Assembly (NCBI GenBank): GCA_034401795.1
Contig: CM067369.1
Location: forward strand, 134,743,731 to 134,807,730
Direction of reading: 5' to 3'
Source: Chaetoderma sp. LZ-2023a
Taxonomy: Eukaryota; Mollusca; Caudofoveata; Chaetodermatida; Chaetodermatidae
Length of the DNA stretch: 64,000 nt
The notes beneath the pieces are model-generated. The model was given only the letters and a program-made list of their open reading frames with translations. It ran no database searches and was not told the DNA's origin. Shown one piece after another: positions 32,800 through 43,896 of the stretch. Position 1 is the first letter of the stretch, and every line of letters begins with the position of its first letter. The translations under genes were made by a program, and so were the position numbers.

Positions 32800-34439
32800 C
32801 ACCAGCAAAAACAATAGAACGTAGAAACATGATGGTACAACTAGGCTGCCATACTTTTTGTCCCCGCGTTAGCTGACATAATTCCAAGTACGAAATGCAC
32901 ATGCATGCATGACTTCACGCCGCTTGATGTCCGTGCGTGGCGGGAAACAGCACACGTGTTCAGTTATGTAAAAGTCCAGTTTGAGGTGTAGAACATTACA
33001 TACAGATTTAGGCGACAAGATTAGGAATTTTGTGTTCATGACCGTGGTTTATTTGTACAGAGAGAATTAGCTCTTGATTGTGAACCGCTATGGCAAGACG
33101 AAGGTTAAGTGATCGTGTGAAATGGCAAATCATAGGCATGCATACCACTGGTATGTCATGCAGAGAGATTGGCAGAGCGCTGAACATTAACCATACTGCA
33201 ATCAGTCGTTTGATTGCAAAACATGGGCAAACTAACGAGGTGAAGGACAGGCCTAGATCTCGAAGACCGAAGAAGACTACTGCCCGTGATGATCGAGCCC
33301 TAGTACGCCTTGTTAGGAGATCTCCATTCACCAACAGCAGAGTGCTCAGCCAGCAATGGGAAACGCGCAATAGAGTGTCAATGTCTACCGTCAAAAGGAG
33401 ACTGTATGCTGCTGGCATGAAAGCTAGGAGACCTGTCAGACGTCCTCTCCTCACTGCACACCACAAAGAGGAGCGTCTGAGGTGGTGCAACGAAAGAAGA
33501 CACTGGAACATGAGATCCTGGAGACGGGTACACTGGTCCGATGAAAGTCGGTTCCTGCTTCATGCCACAGATGGTCGAACTCGTGTATGGAGGTCCAGAC
33601 GCACGGCGTACGACCAACGTAACATCATGGAAGAAGTTCCATTTGGTGGAGGTTCCGTTATGATATGGGGGTGCATCTCATTTGATTGTAAGCTGGATCT
33701 GTTGACTGTACCTGGAACACTAAATGGACAAAGATATCAAGATTCCATACTGGATAGAGTTGTGGTCCCTCATTTTGTAAATCATGCACCTGGAACCCAC
33801 CCTATATTCATGGATGACAACGCCCGACCACATCGTGCTAGAGCTGTGCATGAATACCTCCGCCAGAATGCCATCGAAACCCTACCATGGCCAGCAAGGA
33901 GCCCTGACATGAACCCTATTGAGCATATCTGGGACATTCTGGGAAACATGGTGAGAAGGAGGGATCCTCCTGTGCAGAACCTACATGAATTAACAGACGC
34001 ACTCCATCTTGAATGGCAACGAATACCACAATGGCGTATCAGTCGGTTGGTGACCAGCATGAGACGTCGTGTCCAGGCCGTCATCCAGGCACAAGGTGGA
34101 TATACCCGGTATTAATAATGACAGTCTCAAACTCGTGCACATATGTTAAACTTCGTTTTCAGACACCATTAATGACAATCTAGCCACGTGTGTCAACTGT
34201 AGGGCAATAGTTGTCAGTTGTGTCAACGTAACCATATTCAGGCCTCGTTTTCAAGTTCAAACAAAAACATACAGTGTTTCCCCACCATCATAATCAGCAT
34301 TCCTCTAGTTGCATTATTACCTTTTGCACTAAGATGGATGGGTACATAAATGTTTATGCTATTGCTTTCTTCATAGTACATGAATATACCCTTGCATGTG
34401 CGTAAAAATAGGGTGGTGCTTAACTTTTGCACAGGTGTA
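32800..34439 (+). mobile_element. Tc1-like element B, inner end truncated
   Basis: Inverted relative to element A. It begins CACCAGCAAAAACAATAG at 32800, lacking the first 21 bp found in copy C, and ends GCACAGGTGTA at 34439 before TATATATG. The outer end is intact. Confidence 0.93.
33090..34115 (+). CDS. Tc1-family DD34E transposase (element B)
   Basis: A 341-residue complete frame, nearly identical to the element A product. It has the same helix-turn-helix region, linker and triad (Asp151, Asp243, Glu278, spacing 34). Differences from A include GRALNINHTAIS in the first DNA-binding helix, RSRRP in place of RSGRP in the linker, RRVHWSDES before the first catalytic residue, NLHELT and QWRISRL. 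The RRVHWSDES form agrees with copy C and is probably ancestral. The loss of Gly in the GRP linker could weaken DNA binding. Of the three copies, this and A retain full-length frames. An autonomous source would also need two intact ends, which B alone lacks. Confidence 0.95.
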   Translation: MARRRLSDRVKWQIIGMHTTGMSCREIGRALNINHTAISRLIAKHGQTNEVKDRPRSRRPKKTTARDDRALVRLVRRSPFTNSRVLSQQWETRNRVSMSTVKRRLYAAGMKARRPVRRPLLTAHHKEERLRWCNERRHWNMRSWRRVHWSDESRFLLHATDGRTRVWRSRRTAYDQRNIMEEVPFGGGSVMIWGCISFDCKLDLLTVPGTLNGQRYQDSILDRVVVPHFVNHAPGTHPIFMDDNARPHRARAVHEYLRQNAIETLPWPARSPDMNPIEHIWDILGNMVRRRDPPVQNLHELTDALHLEWQRIPQWRISRLVTSMRRRVQAVIQAQGGYTRY

Positions 34440-34599
34440 TATATATGAAATTTTTGTTGTGCGAAGCTTCCTTTCAGACTAAACCGCCTAGTGTAAGGGA
34501 GACAACTCGTCCCTATTCATGCTAGTTTTAACCGACACACGACCATTGGCACGCATTGCGAAAATAATATATCCGAAAAGCAGACAGATAATGGCACTC

Positions 34600-34682
34600 T
34601 GAAAGGTGGGGTGGGGTTGGAGGTTGGAGGGGAGGGGGGGGGGGTATGGGTGTGGATGTGGGGTGGGGTGGGGGTTATATTT
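34600..34682. repeat. G-rich low-complexity stretch
   Basis: GGTGGGGTGGGGTTGG followed by poly-G and GGGTGTGGATGTGGGG. Possible quadruplex former, no gene. Confidence 0.85.
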
Positions 34683-34790
34683 CAATTCGTAATTAACAGC
34701 AGATATTACTGGGGTAGACTACCATCGTACTGCCACGTTCACTCGTTACGTTCTCTTGTGACGTGAACGCCACAAACCGGATATCTACCT

Positions 34791-34842
34791 GCCTGACTGA
34801 CTGACTGACTGACTGTTTGTCTGTCTGTCTGTCTGTCTGTCC
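34791..34842. repeat. (CTGA)n(CTGT)n microsatellite
   Basis: CTGACTGACTGA passes into CTGTCTGTCTGT. Confidence 0.95.
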
Positions 34843-35299
34843 TGAGCGGTTTCTCAACAATTGTTCATCCCGATTTGGCTAAAATTTCAACACAAAAGGC
34901 CTTGATTTTCAGACTTTCGAAGTGATCCGGTTTTGATTGGATCAATTCCTGGATCTATGGATATCTCGTAAACTGTCAGTTCGATTTTGGCTCAAGATTT
35001 AAAACAAGAAAGGATGTGAACATACATTAGGACCCTGATAACGCAGCTTACTGGGTCGCTGCTGGGACGATATTTTAGGGCCGATATTGAGGCATGGTGT
35101 CGGCCCAGCATCGGGTCCATGTGAGCTGCGTTATCTTAGCAGGATTCCGCATCTTTCCAGCAAATCAGAAAACTATGAAGAAATTTTGTAATGTTCCAGA
35201 GTAAAACTGTAAAGCGATGGTCTGCAATCTCTGACTGCTCTCGTATTTAGACGAGATGATTTCAACAATTTCTGAATTTCAAGTGTATAATGAATGATT

Positions 35300-35690
35300 C
35301 CAGTTTATCCGCCAGCCATATGATGCCATAACCAACTACGCGGCGTATAGAATGACGTCATAATTAATTACGCCATGACGTAGCTAAGTTCGTTGCGAAC
35401 ACTTAATTGGTGACCTACTAATCGTTGTTGTACGGTATGTTGTATAGTATGTCTTTACTATTTAATAAAATGCTGTTGAATATTTTGAAACTAATTTGAC
35501 TGGGTGCTATGTAGCATCAGCCCACAGTCAAATTAGTTTCAAAATATTCAACAGCTTACTTGTATAGTTTTCTGGAAATTGATAGTCATGGAGTTCAAGG
35601 ACCGATCGAACCCAACACGGGCAACGCGTGGGTAGAGCTTAGCTAGAGATGGGCGGGGCATAGCTAAAACTGGGTTCCTCTATTGAACAG
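35300..35690 (+). mobile_element. CRE-MITE family copy
   Basis: Landmarks in order: TGACGTCATAAT (35353), TTTAATAAAATGCTGTTGAA, the hairpin arms AAACTAATTTGACTGGG and CCCACAGTCAAATTAGTTTC (about 35487-35541), AACAGCTTACTTGTATAG, TTTCTGGAAATTGATAGTC, ACCGATCGA, and GGGCGGGGCATAGC. This is one of about 15 copies between 35 and 60 kb, none with coding capacity. Confidence 0.85.
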
Positions 35691-37005
35691 CAAACTTTGG
35701 TACCAAGTTGTAATGGTACGGTTTATAACTCGACATACGAACGACGACGACTATTAATGGGTGTTTCCTCCTTAGTCACGTGTAATAATATTTACTAATA
35801 TGATGAAAATCGCTCATAATACAGCGGAAATCACCGAACTGCAGGTGCTGAGTGGCGCCAGAGAGATACCGCACTGACGGGGTGGAGGGGTGGTGGTGTG
35901 TGTGAATTACAGCACCCGCATATCCACCCAGCAGTCATACTAAAGTCTTGTTTGACAGCGTATTAGAAGTGACGCGCCGACATGCTCTCCAAATAAACAA
36001 CCACTGCAGTGTTTTACATACCATTCCACAATTGAGGCAGACAAATTAGGCATAACATTTAGCGACGTGTCTGGCGGGAAGATGCACGAGCTGCGAACTC
36101 GCCAATATTTGCATATTCCCGGAGAAGTGTTTATATAATCTTGGCCAAAAGATTGGTGTTAAATTTAGATCCTCAGTAAAAAAATATTACAAATTTTATC
36201 TACACGCCAAAATCGCCACAGACCATTATAACAACTCTTACAAATATATAAATATCATATCTCATCGATAATATCCTGATATGATATGCAGTTATCTCAC
36301 TTGAGTCGTTGCTGTCACCTATTTTGTATCTATAGTCCACTCATTTTACGAGAAAATAGGGCCAAACACATCACTAATTCCAACAGACGGTATTTTAGGG
36401 GTTTTAGACCTGGGCATGTGTCTTATGTAACATATAAAAAGTCACAAGCAATTGAGTTGGGGGAAGTCCTCAAAGTGGCCAAACAAGATGGCCGCCTCCG
36501 ATACAAAAGACTGAGGAAATGAAGAAATACCTATGTAATAGTGATGAATTTGCAATTTAAAGTTGTTTTCCTACAACTTTCGCGTTGCTCAATCAATCTA
36601 CTACACAATAGATGCCTTTGGACTAGTCGTTCGCGAAAGTTTTCAGGTTTTTGCCTGAATTCAGGTTTTTAGAAAAACATTTCAGGCTGATCCTACTATT
36701 CTTACATGGTTAAAAGTGTGTTCAAGTAGGATTTTTGCTACTATGCCATGTATAAAAGAATTGTTCAGGTTTTTTAATGTTTTCGCACTTTCATCTCTGC
36801 TTTTATAAATATCAAGATCGTCAATACAACAAGATGGCTACCATCTCAAGTCATTATAACTTTTCCCACATCACAATTAGAATAATGGTTTCAAGGTTAT
36901 TGATAGTATTTGACACTACAATAATGACATCCAGAGATCGAAATAAATCTACACAAACAACGATATTAGCATAGATTTTAAGACGGCTCCAATTCTCAAT
37001 TGACC
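35690..37005. other. Unassigned intergenic DNA
   Basis: No gene, RNA or repeat supported. Contains TTTCAGG/CAGGTTTTT phrases near 36640-36770. Short frames here have no family signal. Confidence 0.5.
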
Positions 37006-37304
37006 TTTCCAAGCTTATCCATCCATCATATGACGTCATAATCATGCAACTACGCGGAGTGTAGGATGACGTCATAATCATTGGCCTCATTCGAACTCAT
37101 GCCAATCATTGAATGACACTTATAATTAACCCCGCCCCCCCCCCCGCAACAAATCTGTTAAACAAAACATCAATAATTATGAGATGAATGTGAAAGAGCT
37201 GCTCATTGCTCTATACCAAGTAAAACAAACATATTATAATATAAGAAATATTTTGACAATTTTTCTAATTTAACTGGAAATCTATACAGGTAAGCTGTTA
37301 AATA

Positions 37305-38965
37305 TACACCTGTGCAAAAGTTAAGCACCAGCAAAAACAATAGAACGTATAAACACGATGGTACAACTAGGCTGCCATAGTTTTTGTCCCCGCGTTAGCT
37401 GACATAATTCCAAGTACGAAATGCACATGCATGCATGACTTCACGCCGCTTGATGTCCGTGCGTGGCGGGAAACAGCACACGTGTTCAGTTATGTATAAG
37501 TCCAGTTTGAGGTGTAGAACATTACATACAGATTTAGGCGACAAGATTAGGAATTTTGTGTTCATGACCGTGGTTTATTTGTACAGAGAGAATTAGCTCT
37601 TGATTGTGAACCGCTATGGAAAGACGAAGGTTAAGTGATCGTGTGAAATGGCAAATCATAGGCATGCATACCACTGGTATGTCATGCAGAGAGATTGGCA
37701 GACAGCTGAACATTAACCATACTGTAATCAGTCGTTTGATTGCAAAACATGGGCAAACTAACGAGGTGAAGGACAGGCCTAGATCTGGAAGACCGAAGAA
37801 GACTACTGCCCGTGATGATCGAGCCCTAGTACGCCTTGTTAGGAGATCTCCATTCACCAACAGCAGAGTGCTCAACCAGCAATGGGAAACGCGCAATAGA
37901 GTGTCAATGTCTACCGTCAAAAGGAGACTGTATGCTGCTGGCATGAAAGCTAGGAGACCTGTCAGACGTCCTCTCCTCACTGCACACCACAAGGAGGAGC
38001 GTCTGAGGTGGTGCAACGAAAGAAGACACTGGGACATGAGATCCTGGAGACGGGTACACTGGTCCGATGAAAGTCGGTTCCTGCTTCATGCCACAGATGG
38101 TCGAACTCGTGTATGGAGGTCCAGACGCACGGCGTACGACCAACGTAACATCATGGAAGAAGTTCCATTTGGTGGAGGTTCCGTTATGATATGGGGGTGC
38201 ATCTCATTTGATTGTAAGCTGGATCTGTTGACTGTACCTGGAACACTAAATGGACAAAGATATCAAGATTCCATACTGGATAGAGTTGTGGTCCCTCATT
38301 TTGTAAATCATGCACCTGGAACCCACCCTATATTCATGGATGACAACGCCCGACCACATCGTGCTAGAGCTGTGCATGAATACCTCCGCCAGAATGCCAT
38401 CGAAACCCTACCATGGCCAGCAAGGAGCCCTGACATGAACCCTATTGAGCATATCTGGGACATTCTGGGAAACATGGTGAGAAGGAGGGATCCTCCTGTG
38501 CAGAACCTACAGGAATTAACAGACGCACTCCATCTTGAATGACAACGAATACCACACTGGCGTATCAGTCGGTTGGTGACCAGCATGAGACGTCGTGTCC
38601 AGGCCGTCATCCAGGCACAAGGTGGATATACCCGGTATTAATAATGACAGTCTCAAACTCGTGCACAGATGTTAAACTTCGTTTTCAGACACCATTAATG
38701 ACAATCTAGCCACGTGTGTCAACTGTAGGGAAATAGTTGTCAGTTGTGTCAACGTAACCATATTCAGGCCTCGTTTTCAAGTTCAAACAAAAACATACAG
38801 TGTTTCCCCACCATCATAATCAGCATTCCTCTAGTTGCATTATTACCTCTTGCACCAAGATGGATGGGTACATACATGTTTATGCTATTGCTTTCTTCAT
38901 AGCACATGAATATACCCTCGCATGTGCGTAAAAATAGGGTGGTGCTTAACTTTTGCACAGGTGTA
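37305..38965 (+). mobile_element. Tc1-like element C, 1661 bp, both ends intact
   Basis: It starts TACACCTGTGCAAAAG and ends CTTTTGCACAGGTGTA, with TA duplicated at 37303-37304 and 38966-38967. Removing the element and one TA restores the hairpin arm of the surrounding CRE-MITE repeat, which fixes the boundaries. The transposase inside is broken. Confidence 0.95.
37616..38641 (+). pseudogene. Tc1-family transposase with premature stop (element C)
   Basis: Same protein as elements A and B (helix-turn-helix, AT-hook-like linker, DD34E triad all present), but it starts MERRRL. The codon for Trp about 32 residues before the end is changed to TGA at 38540-38542. The frame downstream is otherwise open to the normal stop at 38639-38641. 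The catalytic residues lie before the stop, so only the C-terminal tail is lost. Whether the shortened protein works cannot be judged. Nearly identical in nucleotides to B, so the insertion is recent. Confidence 0.95.
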
Positions 38966-39074
38966 TATTTTAAAACTAATTTGACTGGGCCATAGGGCAG
39001 CAAAAGCGTCCAGTCAAATTACTTTCAAAATATTGAACATAATGTTGATTAAATGGTAGACATACAATTCGTAC

Positions 39075-39368
39075 GTGTCGGACTATTAACCGTTAAAAAT
39101 GGACTATATCGAATCATTCATGACGACATCTGGCTTGCAGGAGCGACTGGGGTTAGTATATGCACCTAAGAAAGTTGACCAAATATTAATTGGTAAGTCC
39201 ATCGCACGAGCTTTGTGAGCACATTTCCTGGTTGATGCAGCTGTCAATGCCTTTATATCAACTCCTATATCAAATCTATACCATGATAAAAATGTAGACC
39301 TATTGAAGATAAATCGGCTATGACATCATCAAACGAATATCAAGACTCTCAGAAGATTTTTGCACAAG
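39075..39368. other. Unassigned spacer
   Basis: No supported feature between two CRE-MITE copies. Confidence 0.4.
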
Positions 39369-39690
39369 GAATTCACATTTCCAGAGTATCCATCTATCAT
39401 CTGACGTCGTGTGACATCATAATTAACTAAATGACGTGTAGGATGACGTCATAATCATTACGTCATAACTGATTCTATTTGGCCCTTCTTTAACTCTTAA
39501 TCGTCCAACACGTTGTACGAATTGTATGTCTACTATTTAATAAACATGCTGTTGAATATTTTGATATTCAATAGCTTACCTGTATAGTATTCTTGAAATT
39601 GATAGTCAGGGATTTCAGAGATCGATCGATTCTAACACGAGCGTGGGTGGAGCTTAGAGATGGGCGGGGCATAGCTAAAATGGAAATGGC
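39369..39690 (+). mobile_element. CRE-MITE family copy with collapsed hairpin
   Basis: Starts CATTTCCAGAGTATCC and ends GGGCGGGGCATAGCTAAAATGGAAA. The central hairpin is reduced to GAATATTTTGATATTC: both long arms and the loop seen in other copies are missing. Confidence 0.85.
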
Positions 39691-41540
39691 CATTGGATGG
39701 TTGGATGTGAATCTAACTGAAGTTAATGCTCTCTATCAGGAGTTGATGGCAGATCCCACGCTAACTGCAAATGTTAATGTATCTAGGGTGTTTGGTGAAG
39801 ACCAATGCTCATATACAAAGTACAAAAGATCGTATGAAGATTTCTACGCCACCTATACTCTGGTTGAAGTATATGGATACGGTTGTCATATTGCGTACGT
39901 TCATAAAAGCAGAGCGTACTGGCAACTTGGTGCTCCATCTTCAAGCGATATCAGAAATGCTTCCCTACATGGCTGCGTCTGGTCATAATCTCTATATAAA
40001 GTATGCACGTTTATATCTTCAAAACATGTCAAATCTTAAGATTGCACATAGAACTGTGTATGATAACTTAGAAACTGGCTCACACGTTGTAAGGAGAAGT
40101 AATCGTATATGGGCTGGGTTGTCATCCGACATAATCATAGAGCAAGTATTGATCAGAAGTAGGCAGTATTTGCTGAAGCAATCTGGACTTGCATAAGACC
40201 AGACATTGCTGAAATATCAAGTGGCGTACAGTATGTACTATCTGTATCTGCAACTTGTACTCTTACTAAGCAATATTCTTAAAGACCACCATGCCTAGGT
40301 GCGCGTCTGGAAAAGAGGCTGTCATTCCAGTAGATTAAAAACAGGCTATGTACATATTTACAAGGAATGGTCTGCAGCTTATATGCTCGCCTCCCGGATG
40401 TAGTGCTTGAACGTTTCTACATCCGCTGCGGAGTTGGTCGAATTGGCGAGGCTCTTCCATATTGGTACTGTTCTAGGCAAGAATGAATGCTGGTGTTGGC
40501 TATTTGATATTTGATATGTCTGTAGCTTCTGTGAATGGCTGCATCTGGTGGCGGTGACGTGTGCTCTTACTGGGTGGGTTTCAGCTTGTATCGTTACATG
40601 AAGGTTTAATAATTTATACATGCGTGTCACGCTGGCCTTCTTTCAGGGATTCCCAGCCTTGTCTGATATCATGCTGGAGATGCTATGCCGTGGGTAATGG
40701 TACACTGGACGGCCTAGGACAAACCGCGTTGCCTTTCTTTGTAAAAATTATGTAGTTTATTTGTAGCTGGGTCCCAAACTGTCGAACTGTGCTCAAGCTT
40801 AGGTTGGACGAGGGTTTGATCAGCTCGTTCATTTATGATCTGTGAGCACCTTCTGAGGTTTCTGCAGAAGACGCCGAGTGTATTATTGGCCTTACTGGTG
40901 ATGTTTGATATGTGTGTGTCCCATTTCATTTTACTATTGAGCTCTACCCACATGTATGGATTGGTCATGGTTTTATCTAAAGTTTGAATACGCATGGTGT
41001 ATATAAAGTATGCACGTTTATATCTTCAAAACATGGCACAGCTTAAGATTGCACATAGAAATGTGTATGATAACTTCGAAACTGGCTCACACGTTGTAAG
41101 GAGAAGTAACCGCATATGGGCTGGGTTTTCATCCGATCTAATCATAGAGCAAGTATTAATCAGAAGTAGGCAGACAGTACTTGCTGAAGCAATCTGGACT
41201 TACATAAGACCAGAAACTGATGAAATATCAAGCGGCGTACAGTATGTACTGGCTGGTGGTGCACCTATACATCGCATTCTATGGCCATGTTGAGCAGTCA
41301 CATACAAAGATATGTTCAGGCTATATAAAGATGAGGTTGCGAGAAAGTATGGGGAAGCAACCATTGTGTGGGATGGATACCACAGCAGATTGACTAAAGA
41401 GAAGGGCAGCGGACACATGTGGAGCATTGACGACGTTAGTTGATAGCATGCCCTTCACAATAACGAAGAATGACTTTCTAGCTAACAAGGCAACTACACA
41501 TGATATTGATACATAGGTTGGCTCCACAAGGAAGAGAGTT
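39690..41540 (+). pseudogene. Broken member of an uncharacterised multicopy invertebrate family, partly duplicated
   Basis: Fragments in several frames: LYQELMADPTL and DFYATYTLVEVYG (39700-39880), then YIKYARLYLQNM and HVVRRSNRIWAGLSSDIII (39996-40196). These last two are repeated at 40994-41293 with small changes. Downstream are RKYGEATIVWDGYHS and ITKNDFLANK (41310-41500). The order of a cysteine-poor helical domain, a VRRS...WAG...IEQVL block and a VxDGY block matches, from memory, an uncharacterised protein family found in many copies in molluscs and cnidarians, often near transposons. No biochemical role is known to me. A LINE fragment on the opposite strand (40320-40995) lies between the two repeats. 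Several frameshifts and stops make it non-functional. Confidence 0.5.
40320..40995 (-). pseudogene. LINE reverse-transcriptase 3' fragment (CR1/Jockey-like)
   Basis: Read leftward: WVELNSKMKWDTHISNITSK, ANNTLGVFCRNLRRCSQ, ADQTLVQPKLEHSSTVWDP, then after frame changes HSFLPRTVPIWKSL and VETFKHYIREAS with a stop near 40379. This is the conserved end of a non-LTR retrotransposon polyprotein (thumb region to C-terminus). 5'-truncated, as is usual for LINE insertions. It interrupts or separates the duplicated halves of the pseudogene on the plus strand. Confidence 0.8.
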
Positions 41541-41724
41541 CGGTTGAAACGATGGTAGTGCCATGATGCGTGTTCCTTGGATCAATAGCCAAGGAATTCT
41601 TCGCTTGGTCAATGCGGACGTCATATCATCTTCAAATATACATAGGTTACTTCTCCAATACTGGAATTTAGAAGATGAAGCATTTCATTGAAACACAGTT
41701 GATGGCAATTCATGAATCCATTTC

Positions 41725-41935
41725 CTCAGTCAGTTGTATGACGTCATAATCAACGATGTGACGTGTATGATGACGTCATAATCATTACGTGGATGATTCG
41801 ATTTAGTCCGTCTTAAAAGCTTAACAGTCCGACGCGTTGTACGAATTGTATGTCTTTACTATTTAATAAACATTCTTTCGAATATTTTGAAACTGATTTG
41901 ACTGAGCGCTGTTGCTGAAGACCAACCACAAGACC
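41725..41935 (+). mobile_element. CRE-MITE family copy, 3'-truncated
   Basis: TATGACGTCATAATCAACG, GATGACGTCATAATCATTAC, ACGAATTGTATGTC and TTTGAAACTGATTTGACTG are present. It ends in the loop region, and the right arm is missing. Confidence 0.8.
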
Positions 41936-42784
41936 ACATGTGGTCGAGGGTCATCCTCCCAAATTTTTTGAAATCAAGATGCTCTCAGTGGGCATCTCCT
42001 GCAGTCACGGGCGTAAATGTTGACAATTTGTTGTTGTGCGATTATTCTATTATACCCATTATCTACGCGGCTCTACAGACAAGCTATTGCATATTTTGAA
42101 ACAAACCTGGCTGTCAAATTACTTTCAAAATATTCAACAGCATGTTAGTTAAATTGTAATTTCATCAAAGATATATAATCCGTACATGTTAATGACAGAC
42201 TTATCGATGGCGATACACGGCAGCGAGCTCGACATAATGTTGCGATGATATAATAATTTTGGGACATGTTTTGCCATAATTGCTTTAGTAGATCCTTATA
42301 TTAACTGCACATCATCACCATGATCACTTCACACATCTGATCGAAACCCTGCCGATATAGGTTGATCAATGCATATTCTTCATTCAAATGGTAAAGACTC
42401 TCCCAGATCCCATTCGTGTCTCGAGAGATCTCCTTTGATACGAGATCGAGGAAAGAAACGAAGCCACGGTTATATGTTTAGATTGTGCCAGGTCGTATTC
42501 AAACTTAGATAGCTTGCCGTTTCAACGTTGGAATTCGGAAGAGATGGCCGTCGAATATCGTGATGACGAGTGTGGTTGAAATAATGTCGACGCCAGTGTG
42601 TATTCCTGCAATTCATATCTAAGGAACGTTTGACTAGAAATACAGGGAATTCGTGATAGTGATAGGCCTACATAACGTACGGAAATCGTGACCAGGATTC
42701 GATTACGCATTGCAATGGTGCCCTATCCCGGGGGTGGGGGTGGGTGGTCTTGTGTTGGGATCGATCGCTCTCTGAACTCGCTGA
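41935..42784. other. Mostly unassigned, with one hairpin remnant
   Basis: A partial CRE-MITE hairpin lies at about 42090-42170 (TTTTGAAAC... CAAATTACTTTCAAAATATT). The remainder shows no supported gene. Confidence 0.5.
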
Positions 42785-43055
42785 CTATCAACTTCCAGAA
42801 AACTATGCAGGTACGCTGCTGAATATTTTGAAACTAATTTGACTGGGTGTTGTTACAGCCTATGGTCAAATTAGTTTCAAAATATTCAACATGTTTATTA
42901 AATAATATAAAGACATAGAATTCGTACAAAAACGCTTAGCTTGTCTTCAATTAAGCCTTCCTGCCGAACTTAGCTACGCCATTCATGGCGTCATCCTACA
43001 TATCACGCAGTTGATTATGACGCCGTGTGATTGACTGAGAAACTGGAATCCTTCA
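42785..43055 (-). mobile_element. CRE-MITE family copy
   Basis: AAACTAATTTGACTGGGTG and GGTCAAATTAGTTTC form the hairpin (42830-42885). The reversed left-type arm follows (TTTATTAAATAATATAAAGA, GAATTCGTAC), then a degraded TGATTATGACGCCG. The right-type end (GGGATCGATCG, AACTATGCAGG) precedes it at 42757-42812. Confidence 0.8.
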
Positions 43056-43374
43056 TTACATTACCGGGTACATAACGTCTTTGTAGTTACTGATTTTTTT
43101 TATCTAGGGGTGAATAATCTATGGAATATCCTGGTACGCTACTCATTCTCCATTAAAGGGATGCTAATCTCATCTCAAATGTTATATTTCACCGGTAAAT
43201 TATGGTCTATAGAGTCCATAACATTGATATCCTGACACATTCCCTTATCTGTTTTGTAATATCGCGTAAATGTTGAACAGTGATCGCCACCGTTTTCTCT
43301 CCCCAATCGATAGTGTGTGATGTCATATAAGTGCTAATGCATTACATTATTTATTATGTAATATTCATCTCGTT

Positions 43375-43455
43375 TAATATTTTAAAACTAATTTAACTAG
43401 AAGTTCCATTTAAATTAGTTTTAAAATATTCACCAGCTTACCTGCATGATTGCTT
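43375..43455. mobile_element. CRE-MITE hairpin core, isolated
   Basis: AATATTTTAAAACTAATTTA and TAAATTAGTTTTAAAATATT flank a short loop (AACTAGAAGTTCCAT). GCTTACCTGCATG follows. Confidence 0.75.
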
Positions 43456-43721
43456 TTATAGCACACTGCCAAACTATTGCTGGAACATCTACGACTGAGC
43501 GTATATACCGAGGCAGACACGCTAGGTTTTTTCTGATTGGTTGAAAAGTCAATCATGACAGCCATCATAGGCTGTAGAAATGTATCAACTTTTATCTACT
43601 AAAGCCTGAATATATTTCGTTGTCGGCATGAAAAAAGCTAAGACGTGGTGAATGGATTAAGGGTGCCAAATTCTATCACATGAATGGACAAGGTGAGATT
43701 TCCTTTAACTTGGAAGTAAGA

Positions 43722-43885
43722 GACGATTGGCCGTAGCGCTAGCGTGGCCATCTGGTAATCAGCCGCGGTCGGGTTCAAATCCCGCTTGACTGATTGGTAG
43801 GCAATCTTCTTCACTACTCGTTGCCTCTCTCCACCTAAGAGTATAAATGGGTACCTACTGGGGAAGTTACAAATAAAAAACTGAA
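43722..43885 (+). mobile_element. tRNA-derived SINE
   Basis: GGGTTCAAATCCC at 43771-43783 is a strong B box. TAGCGCTAGCGTGG at 43734-43747 is a degenerate A box at tRNA spacing. The body CTTCACTACTCGTTGCC, TATAAATGGGTACCTACTGG and a short AATAAAAA tail follow. It differs entirely from the tRNA-like module of the 345-bp satellite. The tRNA fold is only partial, so a SINE is more likely than a functional tRNA. Confidence 0.65.
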
Positions 43886-43896
43886 ATAACGTCAGC

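Larger units (their letters stand above)
37007..39075 (+). mobile_element. CRE-MITE family copy split by a Tc1 insertion
   Basis: The left part (37007-37304) has CCTTTCCA, two TGACGTCATAATC blocks and TACAGGTAAGCTGTTAAA. The right part (38966-39075) has TTTTAAAACTAATTTGACTG, GTCCAGTCAAATTACTTTC and then a second left-type arm in reverse. Element C sits between them at the TA of GTTAAATATTTTAAAAC. Confidence 0.85.
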
